NCBI RefSeq assembly: GCF_013344685.1
Contig: NZ_CP050137.1
Span: 186,001-250,000 of the forward strand
Length of the DNA stretch: 64,000 bases
Origin: Sphingomonas sp. CL5.1
GTDB taxonomy: Bacteria; Pseudomonadota; Alphaproteobacteria; Sphingomonadales; Sphingomonadaceae
Direction of reading: 5' to 3'
Positions 26,407 to 34,871 of the stretch are shown piece after piece; the stretch's first letter is position 1; each line of letters starts with the position of its first letter. The notes beneath the pieces are model-generated. The model made no database searches. It was not told the origin of the DNA and worked only from the letters and a program-made list of their open reading frames with translations. A program made the translations under genes and the position numbers.

Positions 26407-27021
26407 ATGGCACGGACCGACCGCCGCAAGGCACCTGCAAGGGACGCCTTGATCGAGGCAGCCGAACAGATCTTCAGCGAACAGGGGATCGAGGGGGCGT
26501 CGCTGCGGGCGATCGCGCTGGCGGCGGGATCGGCCAACAGCTTCGCGGTGCAATATCATTTCGGCGACCGCGAGGGGCTGATCCAGGCGATCTTCGACCG
26601 GCGGCTGGCGCAGGTCGAGGCGCGGCGACGCGAATTGCTCGACGGCGGCGAGCCATCCGCCGGCATTCGCGCCCAGCTCGATCTGATCTGCCGCCCGCTG
26701 ATGGAGCAGCGCGCCGCGAGCGGGCGGCACAGCTATGCCGGCTTCCTCCTCGTCCTGCGCCGCTCCGCCGGCGGGTTCGCCCGCCGCCTCGCGGTCGGGC
26801 CAAAGGCGCCACTCGCCGCCGCCGCCGTGGCCAACGTCCGCGCTGCGCTTCCGCCGATCGACGATGCGACCTTCGAATTCCGCGTCGGCCAATTCTCCAC
26901 CCTGATCCTCGACGCGCTCGATCGGCTCGACGCCGGCGACAGCCCGATCGCTGACCCGGAAGCGCTCCTCGCCGAGATCGTCGTTCTCGGCGAGGCGATC
27001 TTCTCGGCCCCGTCCATATAA
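26407..27021 (+). CDS. TetR/AcrR family transcriptional regulator
   Basis: A 204-residue regulator. The helix-turn-helix is visible as ALIEAAEQIFSEQGIEGASL and AGSANSFAVQYHFGDREGL (about 15-58). ATG 26407 gives a normal length; an in-frame ATG at 26365 would add 14 residues. It follows the Rieske gene on the same strand with a short gap, so it is probably cotranscribed from the motif A promoter at 25.1 kb. That makes it the best candidate for the motif A binding protein, through autoregulation (inference). Confidence 0.88.
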   Translation: MARTDRRKAPARDALIEAAEQIFSEQGIEGASLRAIALAAGSANSFAVQYHFGDREGLIQAIFDRRLAQVEARRRELLDGGEPSAGIRAQLDLICRPLMEQRAASGRHSYAGFLLVLRRSAGGFARRLAVGPKAPLAAAAVANVRAALPPIDDATFEFRVGQFSTLILDALDRLDAGDSPIADPEALLAEIVVLGEAIFSAPSI

Positions 27022-27035
27022 GGCGATTGTCTTAA

Positions 27036-27044
27036 ATTAATCGA
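27036..27044. promoter_or_regulatory. motif B site before the TauD-type gene
   Basis: ATTAATCGA within an AT-rich stretch (TTAAATTAATCGAG), 38-46 bases before the dioxygenase start. The reverse complement shares TCGATTAAT with the sites at 39120, 49971 and 52184. Confidence 0.4.
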
Positions 27045-27081
27045 GCGCTTATCCTGCGTCGACAATAGTTGGAGAGGATCG

Positions 27082-27891
27082 ATGCAGGTCGAACGGATCA
27101 CCCCGCATATCGGTGCGCGCATCAGCGGACGGAATCTGGCGGAGGTCACGCCCGCCGATCGCGAGGAGCTGCGCGCGCTGCTGGAGGAGCATCTTGTCCT
27201 GTTCTTCACCGGCCAGTCGCTGACCGCGCAGCAATTCCTCGCGTTCGGCGAGGCGATCGGGGAGCTGGAGATCACACCCCTCATCCCGAGCCTGGGCGGC
27301 GATCTGGCGCCGATCCATGTCCTCGAGGCGAGCCCGAAATACGGCAAGGGTGAGTTCGCCGACATGTGGCATACGGACGTGCCGTTCCGCGAACGGCCGC
27401 CCTATGCGACGATCCTGCGTCCGGAATATCTGCCGTCGCTCGGCGGGGATACGTTATGGGCGAGCATGTATGCGGCCTATGAAGGACTGTCGGATTCGCT
27501 CCGCCGCTTCGCCGACGGGCTGGAGGTGCTGCAGAGCGTGACGACCGCGGCGGGAACGCTGGAGCACGTCCATCCCGCCGTGCGGGTCAATCCGCGCACC
27601 GGCCGGCGCGGCCTCTATATCAACAGCCTGTTCTCGAAGCGCATCATCGGGATGAGCAAGCTGGAGAGCGACGACGTGATCCGCCTGTTCTCGACCAGCG
27701 CGACGATGCCCGACTATCAGGTCCGCCACCGCTGGAGCCCCGATGTGGTCGCGATGTGGGACAATAATTTCACGCAGCATTATGCGGTGGTCGACTATCG
27801 CGAGCCGCGCCGGATGCAGCGGATGACGGTCGTCGGCGAACCCGTCCTCGGCATCACAAGCGCCCCACCCGCGCTGACCCGCGCCGCCTGA
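27082..27891 (+). CDS. TauD/TfdA family Fe(II)/2-oxoglutarate dioxygenase
   Basis: A 269-residue oxygenase. The facial triad is H97-x-D99 (WHTDVPF) and H233 (TQHYAVVDY), with a following arginine (EPRRMQR, about 243-247) that would bind 2-oxoglutarate. GGAGAGG precedes ATG 27082. Family members hydroxylate or cleave sulfonates, phenoxyacetates, carnitine precursors and other acids. In this island it may hydroxylate a side chain or release a leaving group. It is convergent with a CoA ligase 37 bases beyond. Confidence 0.92.
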   Translation: MQVERITPHIGARISGRNLAEVTPADREELRALLEEHLVLFFTGQSLTAQQFLAFGEAIGELEITPLIPSLGGDLAPIHVLEASPKYGKGEFADMWHTDVPFRERPPYATILRPEYLPSLGGDTLWASMYAAYEGLSDSLRRFADGLEVLQSVTTAAGTLEHVHPAVRVNPRTGRRGLYINSLFSKRIIGMSKLESDDVIRLFSTSATMPDYQVRHRWSPDVVAMWDNNFTQHYAVVDYREPRRMQRMTVVGEPVLGITSAPPALTRAA

Positions 27892-27927
27892 AGCGCGGGG
27901 TCACGGTGAAGCGAACCCGCTCTCCGG

Positions 27928-29469
27928 TCATGCGACTATGCTGCTTTCCCCGGCCAGCCGCGCGAACAATTCCTGCAATCCGTGCCGCACCACTTTCGAC
28001 GAAGCGGTGCGCGGCAGCGGCTCGCGGCTGACGATGATGCGTCGCGGCGTCTTGTACGGGCCGATCAGCTCGCGCAACCGCGGCACCAGCGCCGCGCCAT
28101 CCGTCAGCGTCGGGCCGTGGACCAGCGCCACTACTTCATCGCCCCATGCAGGATGCGGCATGCCGAACACCACCACTTCCTCGACGCCATCGATCCGCGC
28201 CATCGCGCGCTCCACCTCGGCCGGATAGACGTTGACCCCGCCGGAGATCAGCATGTTCTTCTTCCGGTCGAGCACGAACAGCCCCAGCTCGGGATCGTAC
28301 CGTCCCAGGTCGCCGGTGCGATACCATCCATCCGCGTCGAACGCCTCGGCATTGGCCTCCGGCTTGCGCCAATAGCCCTGCATCATCTGCGGCCCGCGTA
28401 TCCATATCTCGCCCGGCGTATCGGGCGGCACCGCGCGCGCGCCCGCATCACGAATCTCGATATCGAAGGTGGGGAGCGGATGACCCGCCGATTCCGGACA
28501 GCGCAGCGCGAGCGCCAGTTCCGGATTGGTGATCGCGCCGGAGGATTCGCTCGTCCCGTATTGCTGGCGGATCGTCACGCCCTTGCGGTGGAACTTCTCC
28601 AGCAGCGAGCGCGGCACCGGCGCGCCGCCCGCGTTGCCGGTGCGGATCGAACTGATGTCCGCCTCCGCGAAGCCCGGCGCGGCCGCGATCCGCTCGAACA
28701 GGGCGGGCACGCCGGGGAAATAGGTGATCCGCTCGCGCACGATCAGCTCCAACGCCCGGCTGGCGTCCAGGGTCTTCTCGATGAAGCCGGTGCCGCCGGT
28801 CGCGAGCAGCGGGCACAGCACGCAGATCACCGTGCCCGTGAAGGCCAGCGGCGCCAGGATCACGAAGCGCTCGTTGCCGATCGACCATTGGAAGGTCATC
28901 GTCAGGCCCTGCACCATCGTATCGACCGAACGATGCGTCAGCAGGATGCCCTTGGGGATGCCGGTGGTGCCGGAGGTGTAGCAGATCGCGATCGGATCGT
29001 CGTCGCTGCGCCTGTGGTCGGCGAAGGCCCATTCCCGCGCCAGCACGTCGGCCAGCGGCACCGGAGGGGCATCGCGATCCCGCAGGTCGTAGAAGTGGAT
29101 CGCGCGCGGATCGTCCGCATCATGCGTCACGTCCAGCTTGGCCACGTCCTCCGCGCAGGAGACGACGATCGCGCATTCCGCGTCGCGCGCGATCTGGTCC
29201 AGCTCGTAGCGGCCGAACAGGCGGTTGAACGGCACGAAGATCGCGCCCGCGCGGAACGCCCCGATGAAGGCGAGGCACCAGTCGATCGAATTCTCCAGCA
29301 GGCAGCCGACGCGATCGCCCGGCTCCACCCCGCGCGCGATCAGGAACGCGGCGATCCGCGCCGACCGCTCGTCGATCTCGCGCCAGGTGATTGGCCGGTC
29401 CTCGCAGACCAGCGCCACCTTGTCGGGATAGCGCGACGACCAATGCGCGATGTAGCGATTGAAGTGCAT
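27928..29469 (-). CDS. AMP-dependent acid-CoA ligase
   Basis: A 513-residue acyl- or aryl-CoA synthetase. YTSGTTGIPKG, YGTSE, WYRTGD and the terminal lysine segment PLPRTASSKVVR are present. ATG 29469 follows an AGGAGAGGA site. It is divergent from the second Rieske gene, and motif A (29539-29563) lies between them, so the two may share control. It is most like the ligase at 21100 rather than the pair at 44493 and 52259, which have TTSGSTARPKG. The substrate is unknown. Confidence 0.92.
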   Translation of the reverse strand: MHFNRYIAHWSSRYPDKVALVCEDRPITWREIDERSARIAAFLIARGVEPGDRVGCLLENSIDWCLAFIGAFRAGAIFVPFNRLFGRYELDQIARDAECAIVVSCAEDVAKLDVTHDADDPRAIHFYDLRDRDAPPVPLADVLAREWAFADHRRSDDDPIAICYTSGTTGIPKGILLTHRSVDTMVQGLTMTFQWSIGNERFVILAPLAFTGTVICVLCPLLATGGTGFIEKTLDASRALELIVRERITYFPGVPALFERIAAAPGFAEADISSIRTGNAGGAPVPRSLLEKFHRKGVTIRQQYGTSESSGAITNPELALALRCPESAGHPLPTFDIEIRDAGARAVPPDTPGEIWIRGPQMMQGYWRKPEANAEAFDADGWYRTGDLGRYDPELGLFVLDRKKNMLISGGVNVYPAEVERAMARIDGVEEVVVFGMPHPAWGDEVVALVHGPTLTDGAALVPRLRELIGPYKTPRRIIVSREPLPRTASSKVVRHGLQELFARLAGESSIVA

Positions 29470-29538
29470 CCTGTTCCTCTCCTGCGCCTCGCGCCATCGC
29501 GATGTCCATGGCCCGCGATTGACTTCAATCCGTTATAG

Positions 29539-29563
29539 TTTACGTTTTTTGAAATATGTCAAT
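29539..29563 (+). promoter_or_regulatory. motif A site between CoA ligase and Rieske genes
   Basis: TTTACGTTTTTTGAAATATG and the following TCAAT agree with the 25132-25156 site at 19 of 25 positions. It is placed 70 bases from the ligase start and 41 bases from the Rieske start, so it can serve both divergent genes. Confidence 0.6.
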
Positions 29564-29603
29564 CACTGCACCGCGAACGGCGCGTGAATCAGGAGAGCGA
29601 GAC

Positions 29604-30830
29604 ATGGCGACCGACGTTGCGCTGGATACCGAGGCGCTCGACCGGCTGGTCGATCTGATCCGCGTCGGCGGCACCGATCTGGCCGAGGCGACGCTCATCA
29701 TCCCGACGGAGCATTTCACCTCGCCCGAGCGGCTGACGCGGGAGATCGCGCTGCTGCGCTCGCGCCCGCTGGTGGTCGGCCACCTGAGCGACGTGCCGGA
29801 GCCCAGCTCCTTCTTCACCCGCACCGTGCTCGGCATCCCGCTGCTGGTGGTGCGGCAGAAGGACGGCTCGGTCGCCGCCTTCCGCAACATGTGCCGCCAT
29901 CGCGGCGGCCGGGTGGAGCAGGCGGAAAGCGGCCGCAAAGGGCTGTTCATGTGCCAATACCACGGCTGGTCCTATGCGGCGGAGGGCGGGGCGCTGAAGG
30001 CGGTGCCCTATGAGGAGACCGCCGGCGGCATCGACCGGGGCTGCAACGGCCTGATCCGCTTTCCCTGCGCGGTGCGCCACGGCCTCGTCTTCGTGACGCT
30101 GACGGAGGATGCGCCGATCGACCTGCCCGGCTTTATCGGCGCTGGCATCGACACGCAGATCGCACCGTGGAACCTCGACAGCGCGACCGTCCTCATGGAG
30201 CATTGGATTCCGCTGGAGGTGAACTGGAAGCTGGTGATGGACGGCTCGATCGACAGCCTCCACGCGCAATTCCTCCATCCCAAGCCCGGCGGGGTCGGCT
30301 CGCGCACCGTCAACCATTCGGCGGTGTTCAGGGAATTCGGCGCGCACGGGAAGATGTTCATGGCGCGCGCCAAGCTGAAGCGGATGCTCGACGCGGGCGA
30401 GGAGATCGACGCGACCTCCCGCTATGTCGGCACGGTGATGTCGCTCTATCCCAACAACGTGCTGGTCGAGGCGCCGGACCATATCGAATTGTGGAGCGTG
30501 TGGCCCGATATCGCCGATCCGGGGCGCTGCACCGTCCGCATCCGCTTCATGGTCCGCCCCGAGATCATGTCGCCGGAAATGGCGGAGCGCATCACGAAAA
30601 GCTGGGATATCCTGCGCCAGGCCGGAATGGAGGAGGATTTCCCGATGGAGGCGTGGATCCAGGAGAATGCCGCCGCCTGGCCCGGCGGCACCTTCCGCTA
30701 CGGCTCCAACGAGAAATCCGCCCAGCATCTCCACCGCCAGTTGCACCGCGACATCGACGGCGGCATTGTGGGCGAAGGCACGATCAGCTTTGTCGCGCAA
30801 GACTTGCATCAATCGATTAAACAAGCATAG
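29604..30830 (+). CDS. Rieske non-heme iron oxygenase alpha subunit
   Basis: A 408-residue paralogue of the protein at 25197-26342. Rieske ligands are C97-x-H99 and C117-x2-H120. The catalytic iron motif is D-x2-H-x4-H in DSLHAQFLHP. ATG 29604 has AGGAG eight bases upstream. It lacks beta-subunit, ferredoxin and reductase neighbours. Downstream genes (GFA protein, fused CoA-transferase) follow on the same strand. Its 3' end carries AATCGATTAAACAAG (30811-30825), also seen before the Rieske gene at 43286. Confidence 0.92.
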   Translation: MATDVALDTEALDRLVDLIRVGGTDLAEATLIIPTEHFTSPERLTREIALLRSRPLVVGHLSDVPEPSSFFTRTVLGIPLLVVRQKDGSVAAFRNMCRHRGGRVEQAESGRKGLFMCQYHGWSYAAEGGALKAVPYEETAGGIDRGCNGLIRFPCAVRHGLVFVTLTEDAPIDLPGFIGAGIDTQIAPWNLDSATVLMEHWIPLEVNWKLVMDGSIDSLHAQFLHPKPGGVGSRTVNHSAVFREFGAHGKMFMARAKLKRMLDAGEEIDATSRYVGTVMSLYPNNVLVEAPDHIELWSVWPDIADPGRCTVRIRFMVRPEIMSPEMAERITKSWDILRQAGMEEDFPMEAWIQENAAAWPGGTFRYGSNEKSAQHLHRQLHRDIDGGIVGEGTISFVAQDLHQSIKQA

Positions 30831-30859
30831 CTCGCGAGCGACCAGCGAGGAATGGAAAC

Positions 30860-31285
30860 ATGAGCGAAACCGATGACGCCGCAATCGAGGGCGGATGCAA
30901 TTGCGGCGCGGTGCGTTACCGCATCGAGGGCGCGCCGCTCGCCGTCGCCGCTTGTCACTGCACGTCCTGCCGCCGCCAGTCCGGCGCGGCTTATTCGGTC
31001 AATATCGTCGCCAAGGCGCGCCATGTCGCGATCGAGGGGCCGCTCGGTGCCTATGAGGACAATGACACCGCCAGCGGAAAGCCGGTGATCCGGGAATTCT
31101 GCGCGCGCTGCGGCTCGCCGATCCGCTCGGTCATCACCGCCCAGCCGGCGATCGTCGCGATCAAGGCGGGCACCGCCGACAATGCGGGCGATTTCGCGCC
31201 CGGCCTGCATGTGTGGACCGCCTCCAAATTGCCATGGGTGGAAATTCCCGCCGGCCTGCCGTCCTTCCCGCGCGATCCGGCCTGA
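30860..31285 (+). CDS. GFA family (CENP-V/GFA domain) zinc-binding protein
   Basis: A 141-residue protein with the cysteine layout of the glutathione-dependent formaldehyde-activating family: CNCGAVRY near the start, CHCTSCRRQSG, then CARCGSPIRS. Many members are not proven formaldehyde enzymes and the family function is broad. GAGGAA precedes ATG 30860. It is 29 bases behind the Rieske gene and 2 bases before the CoA-transferase start, so it is an operon member. It could handle formaldehyde or a glutathione adduct released by oxygenation (inference). Confidence 0.88.
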   Translation: MSETDDAAIEGGCNCGAVRYRIEGAPLAVAACHCTSCRRQSGAAYSVNIVAKARHVAIEGPLGAYEDNDTASGKPVIREFCARCGSPIRSVITAQPAIVAIKAGTADNAGDFAPGLHVWTASKLPWVEIPAGLPSFPRDPA

Positions 31286-31287
31286 GC

Positions 31288-33582
31288 ATGGCGGGAGCAG
31301 GTATCGATCGACCGCTCGCAGGCATCCGGGTAGTGGATGCCGTAACCGGGCCGCTTGCCCCGATCACCCGCTATCTCGCCGAATTGGGCGCGCGGGTCGA
31401 CCGGGTTGCGTCCGGCGGCAGCGATCCGTTCGCGGATGCCGCCGCCAATGCCGGCAAGCAGGCCGCCGACCCGCGCGATCTCCCCGATCTCCTCACGCGG
31501 GCGCATGTCGTCGTCGCCGATTCCACGATCGATCTCAGCGAAGCCCGCCGGGCAAATCCGACGCTGGTGACGATGGCGGTGAGCGACTTCGGCACCGGCA
31601 ACAGCTTCACCGGCTGGCAGGCGACCGATCCCGTCCTCCACGCGCTCTCCGGCGTGCTATGCCGCTCCGGCATTCGCGGCCGGGCGCCGCTGCTCCCACC
31701 GCACGGCATCGCCCAGCAATGCGCCGCCGCGCAGGCGGCCTATGCCGTCCTCGCCTCGCTCTATCACGCGCTGCGCACTGGTCGGGGCGATCATATCGAC
31801 TTCTCCGCGCTCGAAGGCGTCGTGCAGGCGCTCGACCCCGGCTATGGCATCGGCGGCAGCGCCACGATGGGCAGGCCGGCGAAACTGCTGTCGCGCGACC
31901 GCCCGGCGCGCGGCTATCAATATCCCATCCTCCCATGTGCGGATGGCCATGTCCGCATCTGCCTGCTCTCCGCGCGGCAATGGCAGGGTATGTTCACCTG
32001 GATGGGTTCGCCGGCCGCCTTCGCCGATCCGTCGTTCGACCGCACGGGGGTGCGCTACAAATCGCCCGACCTGATCCCGGCGATCGCCGCCTTCTTCGCC
32101 AGCCGGAGCCGCGACGAGCTGGAACGCGACGGCCAGCGCCACGGCGTGCCGATTGCCGCGCTCGCCTCGTTGGGCGAAGCGCTCGACACCGATCATTTCC
32201 GCGCGCGTGGCACCTTCCGCGACGCGACCCTCGTGGATGGCACGCCGGTCAGACTGCCCAACGGCATGATCTCCATCGATGGCGCGCGCATGTCGCCGGC
32301 GGTCTGCGAGACGACGACCTCCCTTCCCACCCCTTCCTGTGCCAATCCCCCGACCCGCGCCTTCGACGGTCTGCGCGTGCTGGACCTTGGCGTGATCGTG
32401 GTGGGGGCGGAGACGAGCCGCCAGTTCGCCGACCAGGGCGCCGACGTGGTCAAGGTCGAGAGTCGCGCCTTCCCGGACGGCAACCGGCAATCCTATCTTC
32501 CCTACGACCTGTCGGTCAGCTTCGCGGCGGGGCATCGCAACAAGCGCAGCCTCGGCCTCGACCTGCGCGATCCGCGCGGCAAGGCGCTGTTCCTCGACAT
32601 GGCGCGGTCGGCCGACGTGATCCTTTCGAACTTCAAGCCCGGCACGATGGCCTCGCTCGGGCTGGACCACGCGACGCTGAGCGCGGTCAACCCTGGGCTC
32701 GTCACGGTGGAGAGTTCCGCCTTCGGCGCGACCGGGCCGTGGAGCGCGCGCATGGGCTATGGCCCACTGGTGCGCGCCGCGACCGGGCTTACCGAGCGCT
32801 GGCGCTATCCCGACGACCCGGAGGGCTACAGCGATTCGATCACCATCTATCCCGATCACGTCGCCGCGCGGATCGGCGCGATGGCGGCGGTCGCCCTGCT
32901 CATCCGGCGCCTGCGCACCGGCACGGGCGGCCATGCCGAGATCGCGCAGGCGGAGGTGATGCTCGGCCATTTCGCCGCCGATGTGGCGCGGGCTTCGGCG
33001 AACGCCGCGAGCGACGGGCCGCCGGATCGGCCGTGGGGCGTCTATCCAGCCGCGGGCGACGATGCGTGGTGCGTCATCACCGTGCGCGACGATGCGGACT
33101 GGCGCGCGCTCGCGCCGTTCCTCGGGCTTGCCGACGACGCGACGCTTGCCACCCGTGAGGGACGCGCCGCGAACGCGGACCGGCTGGACGGGGCGCTCGG
33201 CGCGTGGCTGCATGATCGCGCACCGGAGGCCGCCGCGACAATATTCCAGGAGGCCGGCGTACCCGCCGCGCCGATGCGGCGGATCGCCGAACTGCCAACC
33301 TTTGCTTATTATCGCGAGCGCGACTTCTTCCGTTTCGAGACGCATCCCTTCCTCGACGAGGAAGTGGTGGCAGAGCATCGCCACGCGCGCTCCTCGATGC
33401 TCGCCGATGCCGATTCCCGTCCCGCTCCCCTCGCAGGGGAGAACACCGAGGAAGTGGTTGCCGATTGGCTGGACCTGTCGCCACGCGCGGCTGAAATGCT
33501 GGTCGAGGCCGGCGTGCTGCAACCCGTCGAACGATCAATCTATGCCCTGATCGACGAAACACGGGCGCGGGCAACCGGTTGA
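31288..33582 (+). CDS. double-length CaiB/BaiF CoA-transferase (tandem fusion)
   Basis: A 764-residue protein with two type III CoA-transferase domains. The first spans about residues 1-340 (LAGIRVVDAVTGPLAPITRY, YHALRTGRGDHIDFSALEG). The second spans about 345-760 (FDGLRVLDLGVIVVGAETSR, HRNKRSLGLDLRDPRGKALF, AFGATGPWSARMGYGPLVRA). The first half is shorter and lacks the RGKxS-LDLRDP segment and ATGP-type loop, so it may be a degenerate partner for one active half. Start and stop sit within a tight gene row. Single-domain members normally work as interlocked dimers, and fusion would fix a heterodimer. Confidence 0.87.
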   Translation: MAGAGIDRPLAGIRVVDAVTGPLAPITRYLAELGARVDRVASGGSDPFADAAANAGKQAADPRDLPDLLTRAHVVVADSTIDLSEARRANPTLVTMAVSDFGTGNSFTGWQATDPVLHALSGVLCRSGIRGRAPLLPPHGIAQQCAAAQAAYAVLASLYHALRTGRGDHIDFSALEGVVQALDPGYGIGGSATMGRPAKLLSRDRPARGYQYPILPCADGHVRICLLSARQWQGMFTWMGSPAAFADPSFDRTGVRYKSPDLIPAIAAFFASRSRDELERDGQRHGVPIAALASLGEALDTDHFRARGTFRDATLVDGTPVRLPNGMISIDGARMSPAVCETTTSLPTPSCANPPTRAFDGLRVLDLGVIVVGAETSRQFADQGADVVKVESRAFPDGNRQSYLPYDLSVSFAAGHRNKRSLGLDLRDPRGKALFLDMARSADVILSNFKPGTMASLGLDHATLSAVNPGLVTVESSAFGATGPWSARMGYGPLVRAATGLTERWRYPDDPEGYSDSITIYPDHVAARIGAMAAVALLIRRLRTGTGGHAEIAQAEVMLGHFAADVARASANAASDGPPDRPWGVYPAAGDDAWCVITVRDDADWRALAPFLGLADDATLATREGRAANADRLDGALGAWLHDRAPEAAATIFQEAGVPAAPMRRIAELPTFAYYRERDFFRFETHPFLDEEVVAEHRHARSSMLADADSRPAPLAGENTEEVVADWLDLSPRAAEMLVEAGVLQPVERSIYALIDETRARATG

Positions 33583-33598
33583 TACGGCCAACGCGATA

Positions 33599-33612
33599 TA
33601 ATCAATCAATTA
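33599..33612. promoter_or_regulatory. motif B dyad before acyl-CoA dehydrogenase gene
   Basis: TAATCA-AT-CAATTA, a 6-2-6 dyad with five of six arm positions matching, about 62-75 bases before the acyl-CoA dehydrogenase start. It shares TCAATCAATTAA with the 56259 site. Confidence 0.5.
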
Positions 33613-33673
33613 ATGTTGCAGGTCTTCGTCGCCCGGACTAGCGTGGCGCGGATCAGGAGAGGAGCGCAGCCGA

Positions 33674-34870
33674 ATGGACCTTAACTGGACGCCCGAGGAT
33701 CTGGGTTTCCGCGACGAGGTCCGCGCGTTCCTCGCCGAGCATCTGACCGATGAGCTGCGCGACGCCGGCCGTTGGATGACCAGCGTCTATGGCGAACATC
33801 GCCGCTCGCTGGAATGGCAGCGCATCCTCCACCGCCGGGGCTGGGCCGCGCCGGCGTGGCCGAAGGAACATGGTGGCGCTGGCTGGAGCGTCACGCAACG
33901 CTACATCTTCGCCCGCGAGCGCGTCGCGGCCGGCGCGCCGCCGGTGTCGCCGATGGGCATCCAGATGTGCGGCCCCGCGATCATCGGCCACGGCAGCGAG
34001 GCGCAAAAAGCCTATTTCCTGCCGCGCATGCTCTCCGGCGAGCATTTCTGGTGCCAGGGATATTCGGAACCGGGCGCCGGGTCCGATCTCGCCGCGCTGC
34101 AGATGCGCGCCGATGCCGACGGCGACGACCTGATCGTCACCGGGCAGAAGATCTGGAACACGCATGCCGATGTCGCGAACTGGGGCTTCTTCCTCGTCCG
34201 CACCGCGCGGCTCGCCCGCCCGCAACAGGGCATCACCTTCCTGCTGATCGACATGGCGTCGCCCGGCGTCACCGTTCGCCCGATCGTGTCGCCGTCGGGC
34301 GAGCATATCCAGAACGAGATATTCCTCGATCAGGTGCGCGTGCCGAAGGCCAATGTCGTCGGCGCGATCGACCATGGCTGGACGGTGGCGAAATACCTGC
34401 TGGAGTTCGAGCGCGGCGGCACCGCTTATGCCCCGGAACTACAGGACAGGCTCGACCGGATCGCGGAGGCAGCGCGCGAGGCGGGCATGGCGAACGAGCC
34501 AGGGTTCGCGCGCCAGCTCGCCGATGCGCGCATCCGCGTCGCGGCGCTCGAAATCTACGAATTCCGCGCGATGAGCGCGGGCGGCGCGCCCGGCATGGCG
34601 GCGTCGGTGATGAAGATACTCGGCACCGAACTCCAGCAGCGCGCGACCGAGCTGGGCATGCTCGTCGCCGGCCGCTACGGCTTCGCCTATCAGCCGCAGG
34701 CCGGCTGCCCCGGCGGCAACGTCTCGCTGCCGCATGCCGACGGGGAGGCGCTTGGCCCGCGCTTCGCCGCGATCGCGCCGCTGCGCTACCTCAACGAGCG
34801 CGCGGGCTCGATCTACGCCGGATCGAACGAAATCCAGCGCAACATCCTCGCCAAGTCGCTCGGGCTGTAG
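33674..34870 (+). CDS. acyl-CoA dehydrogenase (larger-subunit type)
   Basis: FAD-dependent enzyme of 398 residues that would introduce a double bond into an acyl-CoA. The N-terminal helical domain, CQGYSEPGAGSDLAALQMRA, QKIWNTHA and the C-terminal RAGSIYAGSNEIQRNILAKS segment are clear. At the site where medium-chain enzymes carry the catalytic glutamate (IYEG), this protein has alanine (IYAG). The base must therefore lie elsewhere, as in other subclasses, or in a partner. AGGAG lies upstream. The stop is directly followed by the molybdoenzyme start. It may pair with the product of 57760-58890. Confidence 0.92.
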   Translation: MDLNWTPEDLGFRDEVRAFLAEHLTDELRDAGRWMTSVYGEHRRSLEWQRILHRRGWAAPAWPKEHGGAGWSVTQRYIFARERVAAGAPPVSPMGIQMCGPAIIGHGSEAQKAYFLPRMLSGEHFWCQGYSEPGAGSDLAALQMRADADGDDLIVTGQKIWNTHADVANWGFFLVRTARLARPQQGITFLLIDMASPGVTVRPIVSPSGEHIQNEIFLDQVRVPKANVVGAIDHGWTVAKYLLEFERGGTAYAPELQDRLDRIAEAAREAGMANEPGFARQLADARIRVAALEIYEFRAMSAGGAPGMAASVMKILGTELQQRATELGMLVAGRYGFAYQPQAGCPGGNVSLPHADGEALGPRFAAIAPLRYLNERAGSIYAGSNEIQRNILAKSLGL

Positions 34871-34871
34871 C

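Noticed and set aside
27891..27921. AGCGCGGG and CCCGCT as a terminator stem between the TauD-type gene and the convergent ligase.
   Set aside because: The stem needs a bulge and is short, with no T-run; not strong enough to list.
31657..33522. A 621-codon minus-strand frame inside the fused CoA-transferase.
   Set aside because: No domains, no ribosome site, and the plus strand is clearly coding.
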